The notes under the pieces: model-generated | Told to the model about the DNA's origin: nothing | The model's input: only the letters and a program-made list of their open reading frames with translations | Databases searched by the model: none | NCBI RefSeq assembly: GCF_024343735.1 | Contig: NZ_RJUE01000055.1 | Location: 1 to 64,000, forward strand | Length of the DNA stretch: 64,000 nt | From: Lacihabitans sp. CCS-44 | Lineage (GTDB): Bacteria; Bacteroidota; Bacteroidia; Cytophagales; Spirosomataceae | Direction: 5' to 3' | Translations under genes and position numbers: made by a program | Part shown: in pieces, positions 52,035-60,357 of the stretch | Layout of the letters: each line of letters starts with the position of its first letter | Numbering within the stretch: the first letter of the stretch is position 1

Positions 52035-52962
52035 TACCATCCGTCAATACGGGATTTTCTTAGCATTCTTGATTATTTGTGGCTTTTTGAGTTATGCGAG
52101 TTCGCAGTTTTTGACGATTTCCAATTGGACCATCATCATTACTCAGGTATCGATCAACGCTCTTTTGGCCTTTGGCGTTACGTTTGTAATCATCACCGGC
52201 GGTATTGATTTGTCAGTAGGTTCCATCGTGGCGGTAGCTGGTGTAGTAGCTGCTTTATTGGCTTCTCAGCCTGATTTACCTTTGATTGTTCCCATTTTGG
52301 GAGGGCTTTTGGCTGGCCTAGCTTTTGGACTTCTTAACGGGTTCATTGTCACAAAAAGTAAAATTGCTCCTTTCATTGTCACTTTAGGCATAATGACCAT
52401 TGGCCGAGGGTTAGCTTTAATTTTAAGCAAAGGTCGCCCCATTTCTAATCTCTCTGACGCTTTTAATTTTATCGGTGGTGGAGATGTTTTTGGCATTCCG
52501 TTTCCAATAATAGTCTTGTTTATAGTGTTTATAATTAGCTATTTATTATTAAAAAATACAGTTTTTGGCAGGTACGTTTATGCCATCGGCGGGAACGAGC
52601 AAGCAGCTTGGGCATCAGGCATTAATGTCAATAAAATCAAAATGGCCGTTTATGCACTTTGCGGCACTTTGGCTGGTTTGGCAGGAATATTACTGACTTC
52701 TAGAATAACTACAGGTCAACCCAATGCTGGTGCAGGCTTTGAGTTGGATGCCATTGCTGCGGCCATTATTGGTGGTACTAGTACCTCTGGTGGTACTGGC
52801 ACGATCGCTGGAACTTTGATAGGTGCATTGTTAATTGGTGTGATAAACAATGGTCTCGATTTGCTGAATGTAAGTTCTTATTATCAGCAAGTTATAATGG
52901 GAGCAATTATTATTGGTGCCGTGCTTTTGGATAGCTGGAATCAGAAGAAAATGGCCTCTTAG
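52021..52962 (+). CDS. Monosaccharide ABC transporter permease (RbsC type)
   Basis: The 313-residue protein has about eight to ten membrane helices and the CUT2 permease hallmarks GVTFVIITGGIDLSVGSIVA, VTLGIMTIGRGLALIL, YAIGGNEQAAWASGINV and the GGTSTSGGTGTIAGTLIGAL loop. The start is ATG at 52021, overlapping the ATPase gene by 14 bases; a longer frame from 51937 lies inside that gene and is rejected. It works with the RbsA- and RbsB-type neighbours. Confidence 0.94.
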   Translation: MQFINTIRQYGIFLAFLIICGFLSYASSQFLTISNWTIIITQVSINALLAFGVTFVIITGGIDLSVGSIVAVAGVVAALLASQPDLPLIVPILGGLLAGLAFGLLNGFIVTKSKIAPFIVTLGIMTIGRGLALILSKGRPISNLSDAFNFIGGGDVFGIPFPIIVLFIVFIISYLLLKNTVFGRYVYAIGGNEQAAWASGINVNKIKMAVYALCGTLAGLAGILLTSRITTGQPNAGAGFELDAIAAAIIGGTSTSGGTGTIAGTLIGALLIGVINNGLDLLNVSSYYQQVIMGAIIIGAVLLDSWNQKKMAS

Positions 52963-52970
52963 CGTTGGAT

Positions 52971-53070
52971 GGAACACGGATTATGTGGATTAGACACCGA
53001 TGGATAATTTTGAACGAAACACCAAAAGACAGATATCTGTGTCTCATCCATACTATTTGTGTTCCAAAAA
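52971..53070. repeat. ATCCGTGT-type repeat, copy 4 (inverted pair)
   Basis: GGAACACGGATTATGTGGAT (52971-52990) and the opposed ATATCTGTG plus TTTGTGTTCCAAAA (53033-53070) place two copies head to head. It fills the gap between the permease and binding-protein genes and could fold into a long imperfect stem in the mRNA. Confidence 0.75.
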
Positions 53071-53106
53071 CCACTATATTTGAATCAATTTCAACCTTAA
53101 TATTTC

Positions 53107-54024
53107 ATGAAAAAAATACTCGTTCTCCTAATTGCTATTTTGGTATTCTCCTGCAATTCCTCAAAAAATTCAGACGAAAAAAAGATTAAAATAGGGGCAA
53201 CAATGCTCAGTATGCAAAATGAATTCATCGTGAACATTGCAGATGAGATGCAAAAGAAAGCTGATGAATTGGGAGCGGAATTGATAATTGTAGATGCCGA
53301 ACGCTCTCCATTGAAGCAAATTGAGCAAGTAGAGAGTTTTATTGCCCAAAAAGTAGACGTGATCATCATGAATCCCATAGAGTTTGAAGCAAGTTCGCCC
53401 GCAGTGACCAAGGCTTTGGCCGCCAAAATTCCAATTATCAATGTAAATTCGGCCACAAGTGCCACTCCAACTGCTTTTGTGGGTTCAAACGATGTGGAAT
53501 CTGCGAGAATAGCGATGAAATATATTGCCGAAAAATTAGGTGGAAAAGGAAATATGGTGATGATTCACGGTTTGATGGGCCAAGCGGCACAACTTCAAAG
53601 AGAAGAAGGAGCCAAGGAAGTGTTGAAGCAATTTCCAGATATCAAGCTGCTTGCACAACAAACTGGGGAGTGGGACAGAGCCAAAAGTATGGATTTGATG
53701 CAAAACTGGATTCAGTCTTATGGCGACAAAATAAACGCAGTTTTCGCTCACAACGACGAGATGGGCTTAGGAGCGGTGAAAGCCTTGCAAGCTGTGGGAT
53801 TGAAAGATAAAGTGTTGGTAATTAGTGTAGATGCCATCAAGGATGCCTTGGCTTCTGTTCAAAAAGGTGAATTAAATGCCACAGTTTTTCAAAATGCAAA
53901 CCAACAAGGAGCTGGAGCAATAGAAACCGCCGTTAAAATTGCTAAGAAACAACCTTTCGAAAAAGAAGTTTTGATTCCTTTCGAACTGGTGACAAGGGAA
54001 AATGTTGGGAAGTATTTGAAGTGA
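53107..54024 (+). CDS. Sugar-binding lipoprotein of the ABC transporter (RbsB type)
   Basis: The 305-residue protein has a lipobox (AILVFSCNSS) and the type I periplasmic-binding fold: KIGATMLSMQNEFIVNIADE, DVIIMNPIEFEASSPAV, GNMVMIHGLMGQAAQLQREEG, INAVFAHNDEMGLGAVKAL and LVISVDAIKDAL. It captures a monosaccharide in the periplasm for the RbsA/RbsC-type transporter upstream. The order ATPase-permease-binder differs from E. coli rbs but is common. Confidence 0.94.
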   Translation: MKKILVLLIAILVFSCNSSKNSDEKKIKIGATMLSMQNEFIVNIADEMQKKADELGAELIIVDAERSPLKQIEQVESFIAQKVDVIIMNPIEFEASSPAVTKALAAKIPIINVNSATSATPTAFVGSNDVESARIAMKYIAEKLGGKGNMVMIHGLMGQAAQLQREEGAKEVLKQFPDIKLLAQQTGEWDRAKSMDLMQNWIQSYGDKINAVFAHNDEMGLGAVKALQAVGLKDKVLVISVDAIKDALASVQKGELNATVFQNANQQGAGAIETAVKIAKKQPFEKEVLIPFELVTRENVGKYLK

Positions 54025-54038
54025 TGTTTTTGTGTTAC

Positions 54039-54145
54039 GGAACACGGATTTTTTGATTTGACACGGATCGTATTGGTTTTGGTGGCTAATCCGTGAAAAG
54101 GAGTATAAAAAAATACCCGTGTCCAATCTGTGTTAATCCGTGTGT
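54039..54145. repeat. ATCCGTGT-type repeat, copy 5
   Basis: GGAACACGGATT and ACACGGAT occur in one orientation, then AATCCGTG, CCGTGTCCAATCTGTGTTAA and TCCGTGTG in the other. It follows the last gene of the carbohydrate locus and marks its right edge. Confidence 0.8.
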
Positions 54146-54150
54146 GTAAG

Positions 54151-54178
54151 AAAACCTCTTTCCAATAAAGAAAAGAGG
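54151..54178 (-). terminator. Terminator after the 598-residue protein gene
   Basis: On the minus strand CCTCTTTTC pairs with GAAAGAGG (one bulged T) across a 7-base loop, followed by TTTTC. It lies 29 bases past the stop codon of the 54207 gene. Confidence 0.6.
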
Positions 54179-54206
54179 CTTCGAGGTATATGGGAATTAG
54201 AATATT

Positions 54207-56003
54207 TTAGGCTAAAACAGGCTCACCGACACTAATTCTTAGTAACTCATTTTCAATTTCAGCCAAGTCCTCTTGCATTTTTGCTATGAAAGTCACCGTT
54301 TCGGTCTTCATGTTTTCAGCCAATTCTTTATAATAATTTATGCCTTCAAAAAGATTGTTTTTAAAAGTCTCTATATACTTATTTTGTTGCTCTATGGTTT
54401 CGGTAGTAAACTTCTTTATTTGATTTTTAAGGTATTTTACATTCAATTCTAGCTCATTTACAAACATGTGAGGGCGTTCTAAACTATTCAAAAGATTTTC
54501 TCTTCCATAAATATGCCCAATCATGCTTTTCATCGAAAATATGCCTGAGAAATAAGCCAAATTTGGCCCTGGACATATCGAAACAGCCGTAAGCTTGCGG
54601 TCAGGCTGAATACCGTTGGCCATCAAAGCCGATGCCGCCAAACCTTCACACAGGCATTCTTTTACTTTCAGTGTTTCTTTCCCTTTTTTTATGACTGATT
54701 CGGGCGTTTCTGGTTGCTTCATTTGCAACTCTTTCAAGTTTTGATATTCCCTAGAAGCGGTACAAATCGGAATTTTCGTAAACTCGGTATCAAACTGCAA
54801 AAACTTCTTGTAACATGGAGACCCAGGACGATTTTTGTCCATTCGTGTTTGTATCAACAATTCCGAAGATGTATTTTTTACATTGTTAAATGGTACGCCT
54901 AAAGGCGAAGCGTCGCTCAAATAATAATCGTCTTTTTTAGCATTTATCAATAGACTAAGGGATTCATTATCAATACTCACTACATCAGGAACCATCAGAA
55001 AAGGACTACCCCAGCCCACACTATCAACTTCGTAATGTTCCAAAAGGAAATTATGCTCGTTAGCAGTTCCTACACCACCTTGAACCGTAATTTTTAGGGT
55101 AGGGTTGATATTTTTCAATCCCATTTCTGTCCAAGTTTTTTCGCAAATTTGCTTTAGTTCGGCTATCAGTTCTTGTTTTTTGTCTTTAAATTCTTCCATG
55201 ATTGGGCCCAATAATGTTCCAACAGAGGCAAAAGCGTGTCCACCACAATTCAAGCCAGATTCTATCCTAAATTCTGAAACCCAAAGGCCTTTTTTTGCTA
55301 AAAATTTACCTTGGATCAAAGCTGAGCGGTAGTCACTCACTTTCAAGATAATTTGTTTCTTGAAATGGCTATTTTCGTCCGGGAAAAAATCTGGAAATGA
55401 AGTACAATAGCTAAACAAGCGAGGGTTCATTCCTGCCGAAAACACTATTCCTGAATTTAAATCAGAAAGTGCAAAACCTCGCAATGCAGCCATGGCGTCG
55501 CAAAATTCTGGTGCCAGCTGCTCTCCATTTTTATCATAATTAAACTTGTCGAGCTTAGTCATGATATTAACATCTATGGAACCTTTAACCATTTTGGCTT
55601 TTAATTCGGACTCAAGTCTTGGTTTTTCAGAGTCGCTAGCATCCAGCATCTCAGAATATAACTTTTTCAAGTCGGCATTGTCAGGTAATAACTCAAAGTA
55701 TTGCTTTAGCTCAGTTCCGTCCTCAAAATCTTGACTTTTTAAACGCTCAAAATTGGCATCAACCACTCGTTTGATTACGTGTAAATAGGAAGTAATTCTT
55801 TTGGCTCTATAGTCGTCGTCTTTAATCGTGATTTCTTGATACGGGATTTGCTCTCTTTCATAATACATCTTTCTCATTTTTTCAATGAGGTTGTCTTCAA
55901 CAATAGAAATAACAGAAGAAATGCCATAATGAGCTATTTTGGCAGGGGTTTCGACAGTATAGCCTAAACCCATAACAGGTACATGAAATGAATGTGCTGT
56001 CAT
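54207..56003 (-). CDS. Conserved protein, nitronate-monooxygenase-like TIM barrel
   Basis: I do not recognise a named family for this 598-residue protein. The N-terminus SFHVPVMGLGYTVETPAKIA and HYGISSVIS resembles the start of FMN-binding nitronate monooxygenases. Later blocks GLNCGGHAFASVGTLLGP, ITVQGGVGTANEHNFLL and VGWGSPFLMVPDVVSID fit FMN-phosphate and flavin-contact loops of such a barrel. The C-terminal 90 residues are a coiled coil of Glu/Lys-rich helices (LKNQIKKFTTETIEQQ). ATG at 56003 is preferred over 56093, whose extra 30 residues are polar junk. An FMN-dependent role is inferred. Confidence 0.6.
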   Translation of the reverse strand: MTAHSFHVPVMGLGYTVETPAKIAHYGISSVISIVEDNLIEKMRKMYYEREQIPYQEITIKDDDYRAKRITSYLHVIKRVVDANFERLKSQDFEDGTELKQYFELLPDNADLKKLYSEMLDASDSEKPRLESELKAKMVKGSIDVNIMTKLDKFNYDKNGEQLAPEFCDAMAALRGFALSDLNSGIVFSAGMNPRLFSYCTSFPDFFPDENSHFKKQIILKVSDYRSALIQGKFLAKKGLWVSEFRIESGLNCGGHAFASVGTLLGPIMEEFKDKKQELIAELKQICEKTWTEMGLKNINPTLKITVQGGVGTANEHNFLLEHYEVDSVGWGSPFLMVPDVVSIDNESLSLLINAKKDDYYLSDASPLGVPFNNVKNTSSELLIQTRMDKNRPGSPCYKKFLQFDTEFTKIPICTASREYQNLKELQMKQPETPESVIKKGKETLKVKECLCEGLAASALMANGIQPDRKLTAVSICPGPNLAYFSGIFSMKSMIGHIYGRENLLNSLERPHMFVNELELNVKYLKNQIKKFTTETIEQQNKYIETFKNNLFEGINYYKELAENMKTETVTFIAKMQEDLAEIENELLRISVGEPVLA

Positions 56004-56240
56004 AATTGTAGTTTTTAAGAATATGCCCAGACGCAAAGACTTGCGAATCCATGACATATCAACTGAAAAGGAATTCTTTTTTTTGGTTAACAATCAACAA
56101 TTTTTCGCAGGTGGTTTTTATTAAAACTATCCTTTGAGAATATGTTAGCAAAATTAAAGAGCGTCTTTCTCCTAAAAAATGACTTATGATAGGTTATGGA
56201 TTATTATAAGAAACTTCTTTGGTGTGGAGATGCTAAAGTA

Positions 56241-56275
56241 TAAAAAAACACCTTCAAGCAAAGCTCAAAGGTGTT
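56241..56275 (-). terminator. Terminator after the truncated hemoglobin gene
   Basis: On the minus strand AACACCTT and AAGGTGTT pair around a 13-base loop and are followed by seven T. It lies 24 bases after the stop of the 56299 gene. The rest of the 56004-56298 gap has a possible TAATTTTG -7 element (minus, 56156-56149) and nothing else. Confidence 0.7.
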
Positions 56276-56298
56276 CAATCAACTATTTCCCATCTAAA

Positions 56299-56775
56299 TT
56301 ACTTTCCTACTATAGTCGGCTTTAGGCTTCCAATTACAGTTAGAAGTTCGTTTTTTTCGGTTGCTGGTACACTGAATTTGTCTAAGGCTCCTGATAAGTT
56401 TCCTGCCAGAGAATTAAACTCTACGTCGGTAATGTTCATGCCTTTGTGTGCCGTCACCATGTCTTTGCCCATGTATTTTTGAGGGCCACCCGAGGCCTCA
56501 CCTATTTGGTCTATCAGGTTTTGTCTCAAAGCAATTAACTTTGGAGAAGCAGCTCCTTTTTGTCCAACTTCTGTCAACAATGGCTGAAATGTGCGAACCA
56601 TGTCTGGATTCGCAGCTACACGACCAATAAATTCATCTACTACTGCTGAAATGGCATTCACACCGCCCAGACGCTCGTAAAGTGTTGGGGTAGCCACCAT
56701 CTCCTCTTCCTCTTTGCAAGAGGACATCATCATACCTAGCACCAAGGCTATTACCGAAATTTTTACCAATTTCAT
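56299..56775 (-). CDS. Exported group 1 truncated hemoglobin lipoprotein
   Basis: The 158-residue protein has a lipobox (LGMMMSSCKEEEE) followed by a complete truncated globin: TLYERLGGVNAISAVVDEFIG, PQKYMGKDMVTAHKGMNIT with the proximal His, and FNSLAGNLSGAL. Group 1 truncated hemoglobins bind O2 or NO and detoxify NO; most are cytosolic, so a membrane-anchored copy is unusual. It is 18 bases downstream of the HMA-like gene and probably shares its promoter. Confidence 0.88.
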   Translation of the reverse strand: MKLVKISVIALVLGMMMSSCKEEEEMVATPTLYERLGGVNAISAVVDEFIGRVAANPDMVRTFQPLLTEVGQKGAASPKLIALRQNLIDQIGEASGGPQKYMGKDMVTAHKGMNITDVEFNSLAGNLSGALDKFSVPATEKNELLTVIGSLKPTIVGK

Positions 56776-56793
56776 AATTGTTTTGTTTTATGT

Positions 56794-57210
56794 TTAACGA
56801 AAATTTAATGCGTATTTAATTTTTTGAAATCCCATGATGTACTCATGCGGTACCGGACATTCTGCTGCAGGAGGTCCAACAGTAGTAAAATCTGCTTTTT
56901 CGAATGAAATGCTTTTTTCTGATAGCCACTTTTTTACATCAGTTTCGGTTATTTCATTAGGATGAAAAACAACACTTAACATTTGACTTTCGGTATTGCC
57001 AGCCACAGCCGAAATCCCTTGTACTTGCTCCAATTCGTCATTGATTTTCTGCAAATCTTGTTCAGTGGCCGGCTTTTTAAGCTGATAGACACTCAGTTGA
57101 GAGTCTTTGGCGTATGCATGCAGTGGCTTCGGTTGGGAGTTGGCATAAACTACAAATGCAACAAATAAGCTTGCAAGTCCATAAATAGTAATTTTGATTC
57201 CTTTTTTCAT
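56794..57210 (-). CDS. Exported HMA-like protein
   Basis: The 138-residue protein has an N-terminal signal or anchor (MKKGIKITIYGLASLFVAF) and then a beta-alpha-beta body (LSVYQLKKPATEQDLQKIND, GISAVAGNTESQMLSVVFHP, ITETDVKKWLSEKSISFE) that copies the heavy-metal-associated fold but lacks its CxxC. Only one Cys remains (AAECPVPHEY). It may be a degenerate metallochaperone-type module. It is the first gene of a likely two-gene operon with the truncated hemoglobin. Confidence 0.6.
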   Translation of the reverse strand: MKKGIKITIYGLASLFVAFVVYANSQPKPLHAYAKDSQLSVYQLKKPATEQDLQKINDELEQVQGISAVAGNTESQMLSVVFHPNEITETDVKKWLSEKSISFEKADFTTVGPPAAECPVPHEYIMGFQKIKYALNFR

Positions 57211-57386
57211 TTTTTTGCTAAGAATTTAGGTTAGTTACGGATTAGTAGAACTTTTGGATTGTTTTTTTTGAAATTTTTAGAATTAAATATTTTGAGTTTT
57301 ATCTTGCACCTGATAGTAAATATTTTGACCTTTGCAGTCTAAAAAAAATGTGCAAAATTTTAGGTTTGCACACCTCCAAAAATATT

Positions 57387-59279
57387 ATGAGCGACGCTAT
57401 CAAACATGAATGCGGCATTGCCCTCATTCGGCTCCGAAAACCCCTCGAATATTACATCGAGAAATATGGCACACCTCTTTATGCAGTCAATAGGCTGTAT
57501 GTTTTGATGGAAAAACAGACCAACCGTGGACAAGACGGTGCTGGTGTGGCCAATGTTAAAATCGAAGTTCCCCCAGGTAGCCGCTACATCAGCCGCTACC
57601 GCTCCGTTGAGAACCGTCCAGTAGTGGATATTTTCAAGAAAATCAACGAAAAATATCTTGAAGTACAGAAGAATAATCCCGACAAAATGAAAGATGCGGC
57701 TTGGCTGCAGAAGAATATTGCGTTTTCGGGAGAAGTGTTTTTGGGGCATTTGAGATACGGTACACATGGGCGTAACGAAATAGAAAACTGCCATCCTATG
57801 CTTCGCCAAAGTAACTGGCGTAGCCGCAACTTGGTGTGTGCAGGCAACTTCAACATGACGAATGCAGATGAGCTCTTTAGAAAGCTCGTGGATCTAGGTC
57901 AACATCCCAAAGACCTCGGAGATACCATAACAGTTTTAGAGAAAATCGGCCACTTTTTAGATGAAGAAAATCAGAGGGTATTTGAGCGTTTTAAAGGCAT
58001 ATACGAAAACCCAGCTCTAAGCGACATCATTGAAGACAACATGGATATGCAACGTGTATTGCATCGTTCTTGCAGAGATTTTGATGGTGGATATGCAATG
58101 GCAGGTATCACAGGTTTTGGGGCTTCTTTTGTGGTGAGAGACCCTGCCGGTATTCGCCCTGCCTATTATTGGTATGACGACGAAGTAATAGTGGTAGCTT
58201 CAGAAAGAGTAGCTATCAAAGCGGCTTTTGGTGCAAAATATGACCAGATAGTAGAGATATCACCAGGAAGTGCCCTGATAATTGATAAATATGGTGAATT
58301 TGGCGAGTTTAATATTTTGCCAAAAGCCGAAAGAAAGGCTTGTAGTTTTGAAAGGATATATTTTTCAAGAGGCTCAGATCCAGATATTTACCAAGAAAGA
58401 AAGACATTGGGGCGTTTGTTGATCCCTCAAATCTTGAAAGAGATAGATTATGATTTAGAGAACACCGTATTCTCTTATATTCCCAACACTGCCGAACCCG
58501 CTTTTTATGGGATGGTTGAGGGCATAGAAGACCATCTTGCAGAATGGCGTAAGGAAAGAATAAAGTCAGGTAAACTTAATGAGGAAGAGCTAGACAAGCT
58601 ACTCAATTTTAAGCCGAGATTTGAAAAATTAGTGTCGAAAGACGTGAAACTACGTACTTTTATTACCAATGACGACGACCGCTCAGAAATGGTGTCTCAT
58701 GTTTACGAAATGACACATGGCGTTATACGCAAGAAAATAGATACTTTGGTAATTATTGACGATTCCATAGTTAGAGGAACAACTCTAGAAAAGAGCATTC
58801 TGAAGCTCCTCGATAAACTTGGCCCTAAAAAAATTGTGATTGTATCATCTGCACCACAAATTCGATACCCAGACTGCTATGGAATAGATATGTCCAAAGT
58901 CAAAGAGTTTGTGGCATTTAGAGCGATGTTGGCATTGCTGAAAGAAAGAGGTATTGAGTACAAGAAAGAGGAGGTTTATCATGCATGCATGGAATTACAA
59001 AAAAATGGCCAACTGTATAAAGAAAACTTAGTGAAGTCTTTGTTTGAACCTTTTTCTGATGAGGATATTTCTAAGAAAATAGCAGAAATAATAAGACCAG
59101 AAGGCATATCTGCTGAGGTAGCGGTGGTTTATCAAACTGTGGAAAACCTGAGTAAGGCCTGTCCAAATCATTTGGGCAATTGGTACTTTACTGGAGATTA
59201 CCCTACACCTGGAGGAAACAAAGTGGTGAACAAAGCGTTTATCAACTTCATGGAAGGTAAGTTGGTGAGAGCATATTAA
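57387..59279 (+). CDS. purF: Amidophosphoribosyltransferase
   Basis: The enzyme makes 5-phosphoribosylamine from PRPP and glutamine, the first step of purine synthesis. The 630-residue long form is usual in Bacteroidota. MSDAIKHECGIALIRL holds the nucleophile Cys, exposed after propeptide removal. The glutaminase motif NRGQDGAGVA follows, and the PRPP site is VIIDDSIVRGTTLEKS near residue 455. ATG at 57387 gives a short propeptide; the in-frame ATG at 57348 adds 13 residues and is less likely. A strong bidirectional terminator follows. Confidence 0.92.
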   Translation: MSDAIKHECGIALIRLRKPLEYYIEKYGTPLYAVNRLYVLMEKQTNRGQDGAGVANVKIEVPPGSRYISRYRSVENRPVVDIFKKINEKYLEVQKNNPDKMKDAAWLQKNIAFSGEVFLGHLRYGTHGRNEIENCHPMLRQSNWRSRNLVCAGNFNMTNADELFRKLVDLGQHPKDLGDTITVLEKIGHFLDEENQRVFERFKGIYENPALSDIIEDNMDMQRVLHRSCRDFDGGYAMAGITGFGASFVVRDPAGIRPAYYWYDDEVIVVASERVAIKAAFGAKYDQIVEISPGSALIIDKYGEFGEFNILPKAERKACSFERIYFSRGSDPDIYQERKTLGRLLIPQILKEIDYDLENTVFSYIPNTAEPAFYGMVEGIEDHLAEWRKERIKSGKLNEEELDKLLNFKPRFEKLVSKDVKLRTFITNDDDRSEMVSHVYEMTHGVIRKKIDTLVIIDDSIVRGTTLEKSILKLLDKLGPKKIVIVSSAPQIRYPDCYGIDMSKVKEFVAFRAMLALLKERGIEYKKEEVYHACMELQKNGQLYKENLVKSLFEPFSDEDISKKIAEIIRPEGISAEVAVVYQTVENLSKACPNHLGNWYFTGDYPTPGGNKVVNKAFINFMEGKLVRAY

Positions 59280-59284
59280 ATAAA

Positions 59285-59314
59285 AACAAAAACCTCCGGA
59301 AGGAGGTTTTTGTT
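59285..59314. terminator. Bidirectional terminator after purF
   Basis: AACAAAAACCTCC and GGAGGTTTTTGTT pair perfectly over 13 bases around the tetraloop GGAA. It serves purF on the plus strand and the small convergent gene on the minus strand. Confidence 0.9.
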
Positions 59315-59337
59315 GTATAAACTTGTTTTGAGAATAA

Positions 59338-59493
59338 TTAAGCAGTCAAGAGCTCACTTTTGTTTTTTTTGCCTTTTGGAACGGCGTAAATATTGGCAGT
59401 GATCTCCTTTATACCAATCAGTTTTAGGCAATCTTTTATTCCTAACGAAGATTGATTTTTAGGGTTTTCAAAAATGTTGGTGACTTGTTCCAT
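59338..59493 (-). CDS. Small hypothetical protein, 51 aa
   Basis: I do not recognise this protein. ATG at 59493 gives 51 residues (MEQVTNIFENPKNQSSLGIK), with a helix-turn-helix-like middle (LGIKDCLKLIGIKEITANIY) and a basic tail (VPKGKKNKSELL). The stop lies 24 bases from a bidirectional terminator, which supports real transcription. A TTG 27 bases upstream would add 9 residues. Confidence 0.5.
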   Translation of the reverse strand: MEQVTNIFENPKNQSSLGIKDCLKLIGIKEITANIYAVPKGKKNKSELLTA

Positions 59494-59625
59494 GATTTCT
59501 TTTTTCAAAATTGAGTTCAAAATTAGTTAGAAAGCGAAAATTCGCAAAATATATTATAAATTTTTATTATAAGGTATTCCATGTTTTTTAGGTCATAAAA
59601 TAAAACATTTTAATTATCAATTAAT

Positions 59626-60357
59626 ATGACAAAATTCAGTTTTTTTAAAAAAATCGTTATCGTCTCCCTTTTGATTGGTGTATCATCCAAGCTTAGTGCC
59701 CAGGATGCAGAAAGCCTAAAAATCAAGGTTGTGGAAGCCATGGGAGGGCAGAAAAACTATGATAAAACAAGGTTTATTCATTGGACTTTTTTTGGAAATC
59801 AAACCTTGACGTGGGACAAGCATAAGAGTAGAGTAAGAATAGACTTTTTGAAAGAAAACTCCGTATATATTTTAAATATCAACGACAAAACAGGAAAGAT
59901 TCTGAAAAGAGGAGTAGAACAAACGCACGCAGATAGTCTGAATAAGTTTTTGGAAGAAGCGAAGAGAATTTGGATAAATCATTCCTATTGGCTTGTGATG
60001 CCATGGAAATTAAACGACCCAGGTGTGAGTCTTAAATATATGGGTGATGCCAAAACAGCAGATGGAAATGACGCAGAATATTTGGAGATGACCTTTAAAG
60101 AAGTTGGGGTAACACCCAATAACAAATATTGGATTTATGTCGACAAGAAATCACACCTGATAACACAATGGAGTCATTTTGGGAATTTTGCCGACGAAAA
60201 ACCAAGATTTACAATGCCTTGGAAGGATTATAAAATGTACGGTAAAATCTTACTCTCGGGAGATAGAGGAGAGCGAAAGTTGACGGATATTGCTGTATAT
60301 CAAAAACTTGACGAAAGTGTTTTTACAGATTTTAAAAAACCAGAATTAACAAAGTGA
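59626..60357 (+). CDS. Hypothetical exported protein (lipoprotein-sorting-like fold)
   Basis: The 243-residue protein has a signal peptide (KKIVIVSLLIGVSSKLSAQ). The mature part begins DAESLKIKVVEAMGGQKNYD and continues as antiparallel strands (RFIHWTFFGNQTLTWDKHKS, SVYILNINDKTGKIL, EYLEMTFKEVGV, KYWIYVDKKSHLITQW), resembling the LolA/LolB-like half-barrel or DUF6503-like proteins. No catalytic residues are apparent. It overlaps ferrochelatase by 4 bases, so the two are translationally coupled, which hints at an envelope or heme-related role. Confidence 0.75.
   Translation: MTKFSFFKKIVIVSLLIGVSSKLSAQDAESLKIKVVEAMGGQKNYDKTRFIHWTFFGNQTLTWDKHKSRVRIDFLKENSVYILNINDKTGKILKRGVEQTHADSLNKFLEEAKRIWINHSYWLVMPWKLNDPGVSLKYMGDAKTADGNDAEYLEMTFKEVGVTPNNKYWIYVDKKSHLITQWSHFGNFADEKPRFTMPWKDYKMYGKILLSGDRGERKLTDIAVYQKLDESVFTDFKKPELTK

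Noticed and set aside
42966-54145. Possible CRISPR array from repeated ATCCGTGT words
   Set aside because: Copies are kilobases apart, vary in form, lie between genes and have no unique equal-length spacers or cas genes.
56004-56093. N-terminal extension of the 598-residue protein
   Set aside because: The residues before MTAHSFHVPVMG do not resemble a signal or a domain, and the ATG at 56003 directly precedes the barrel.
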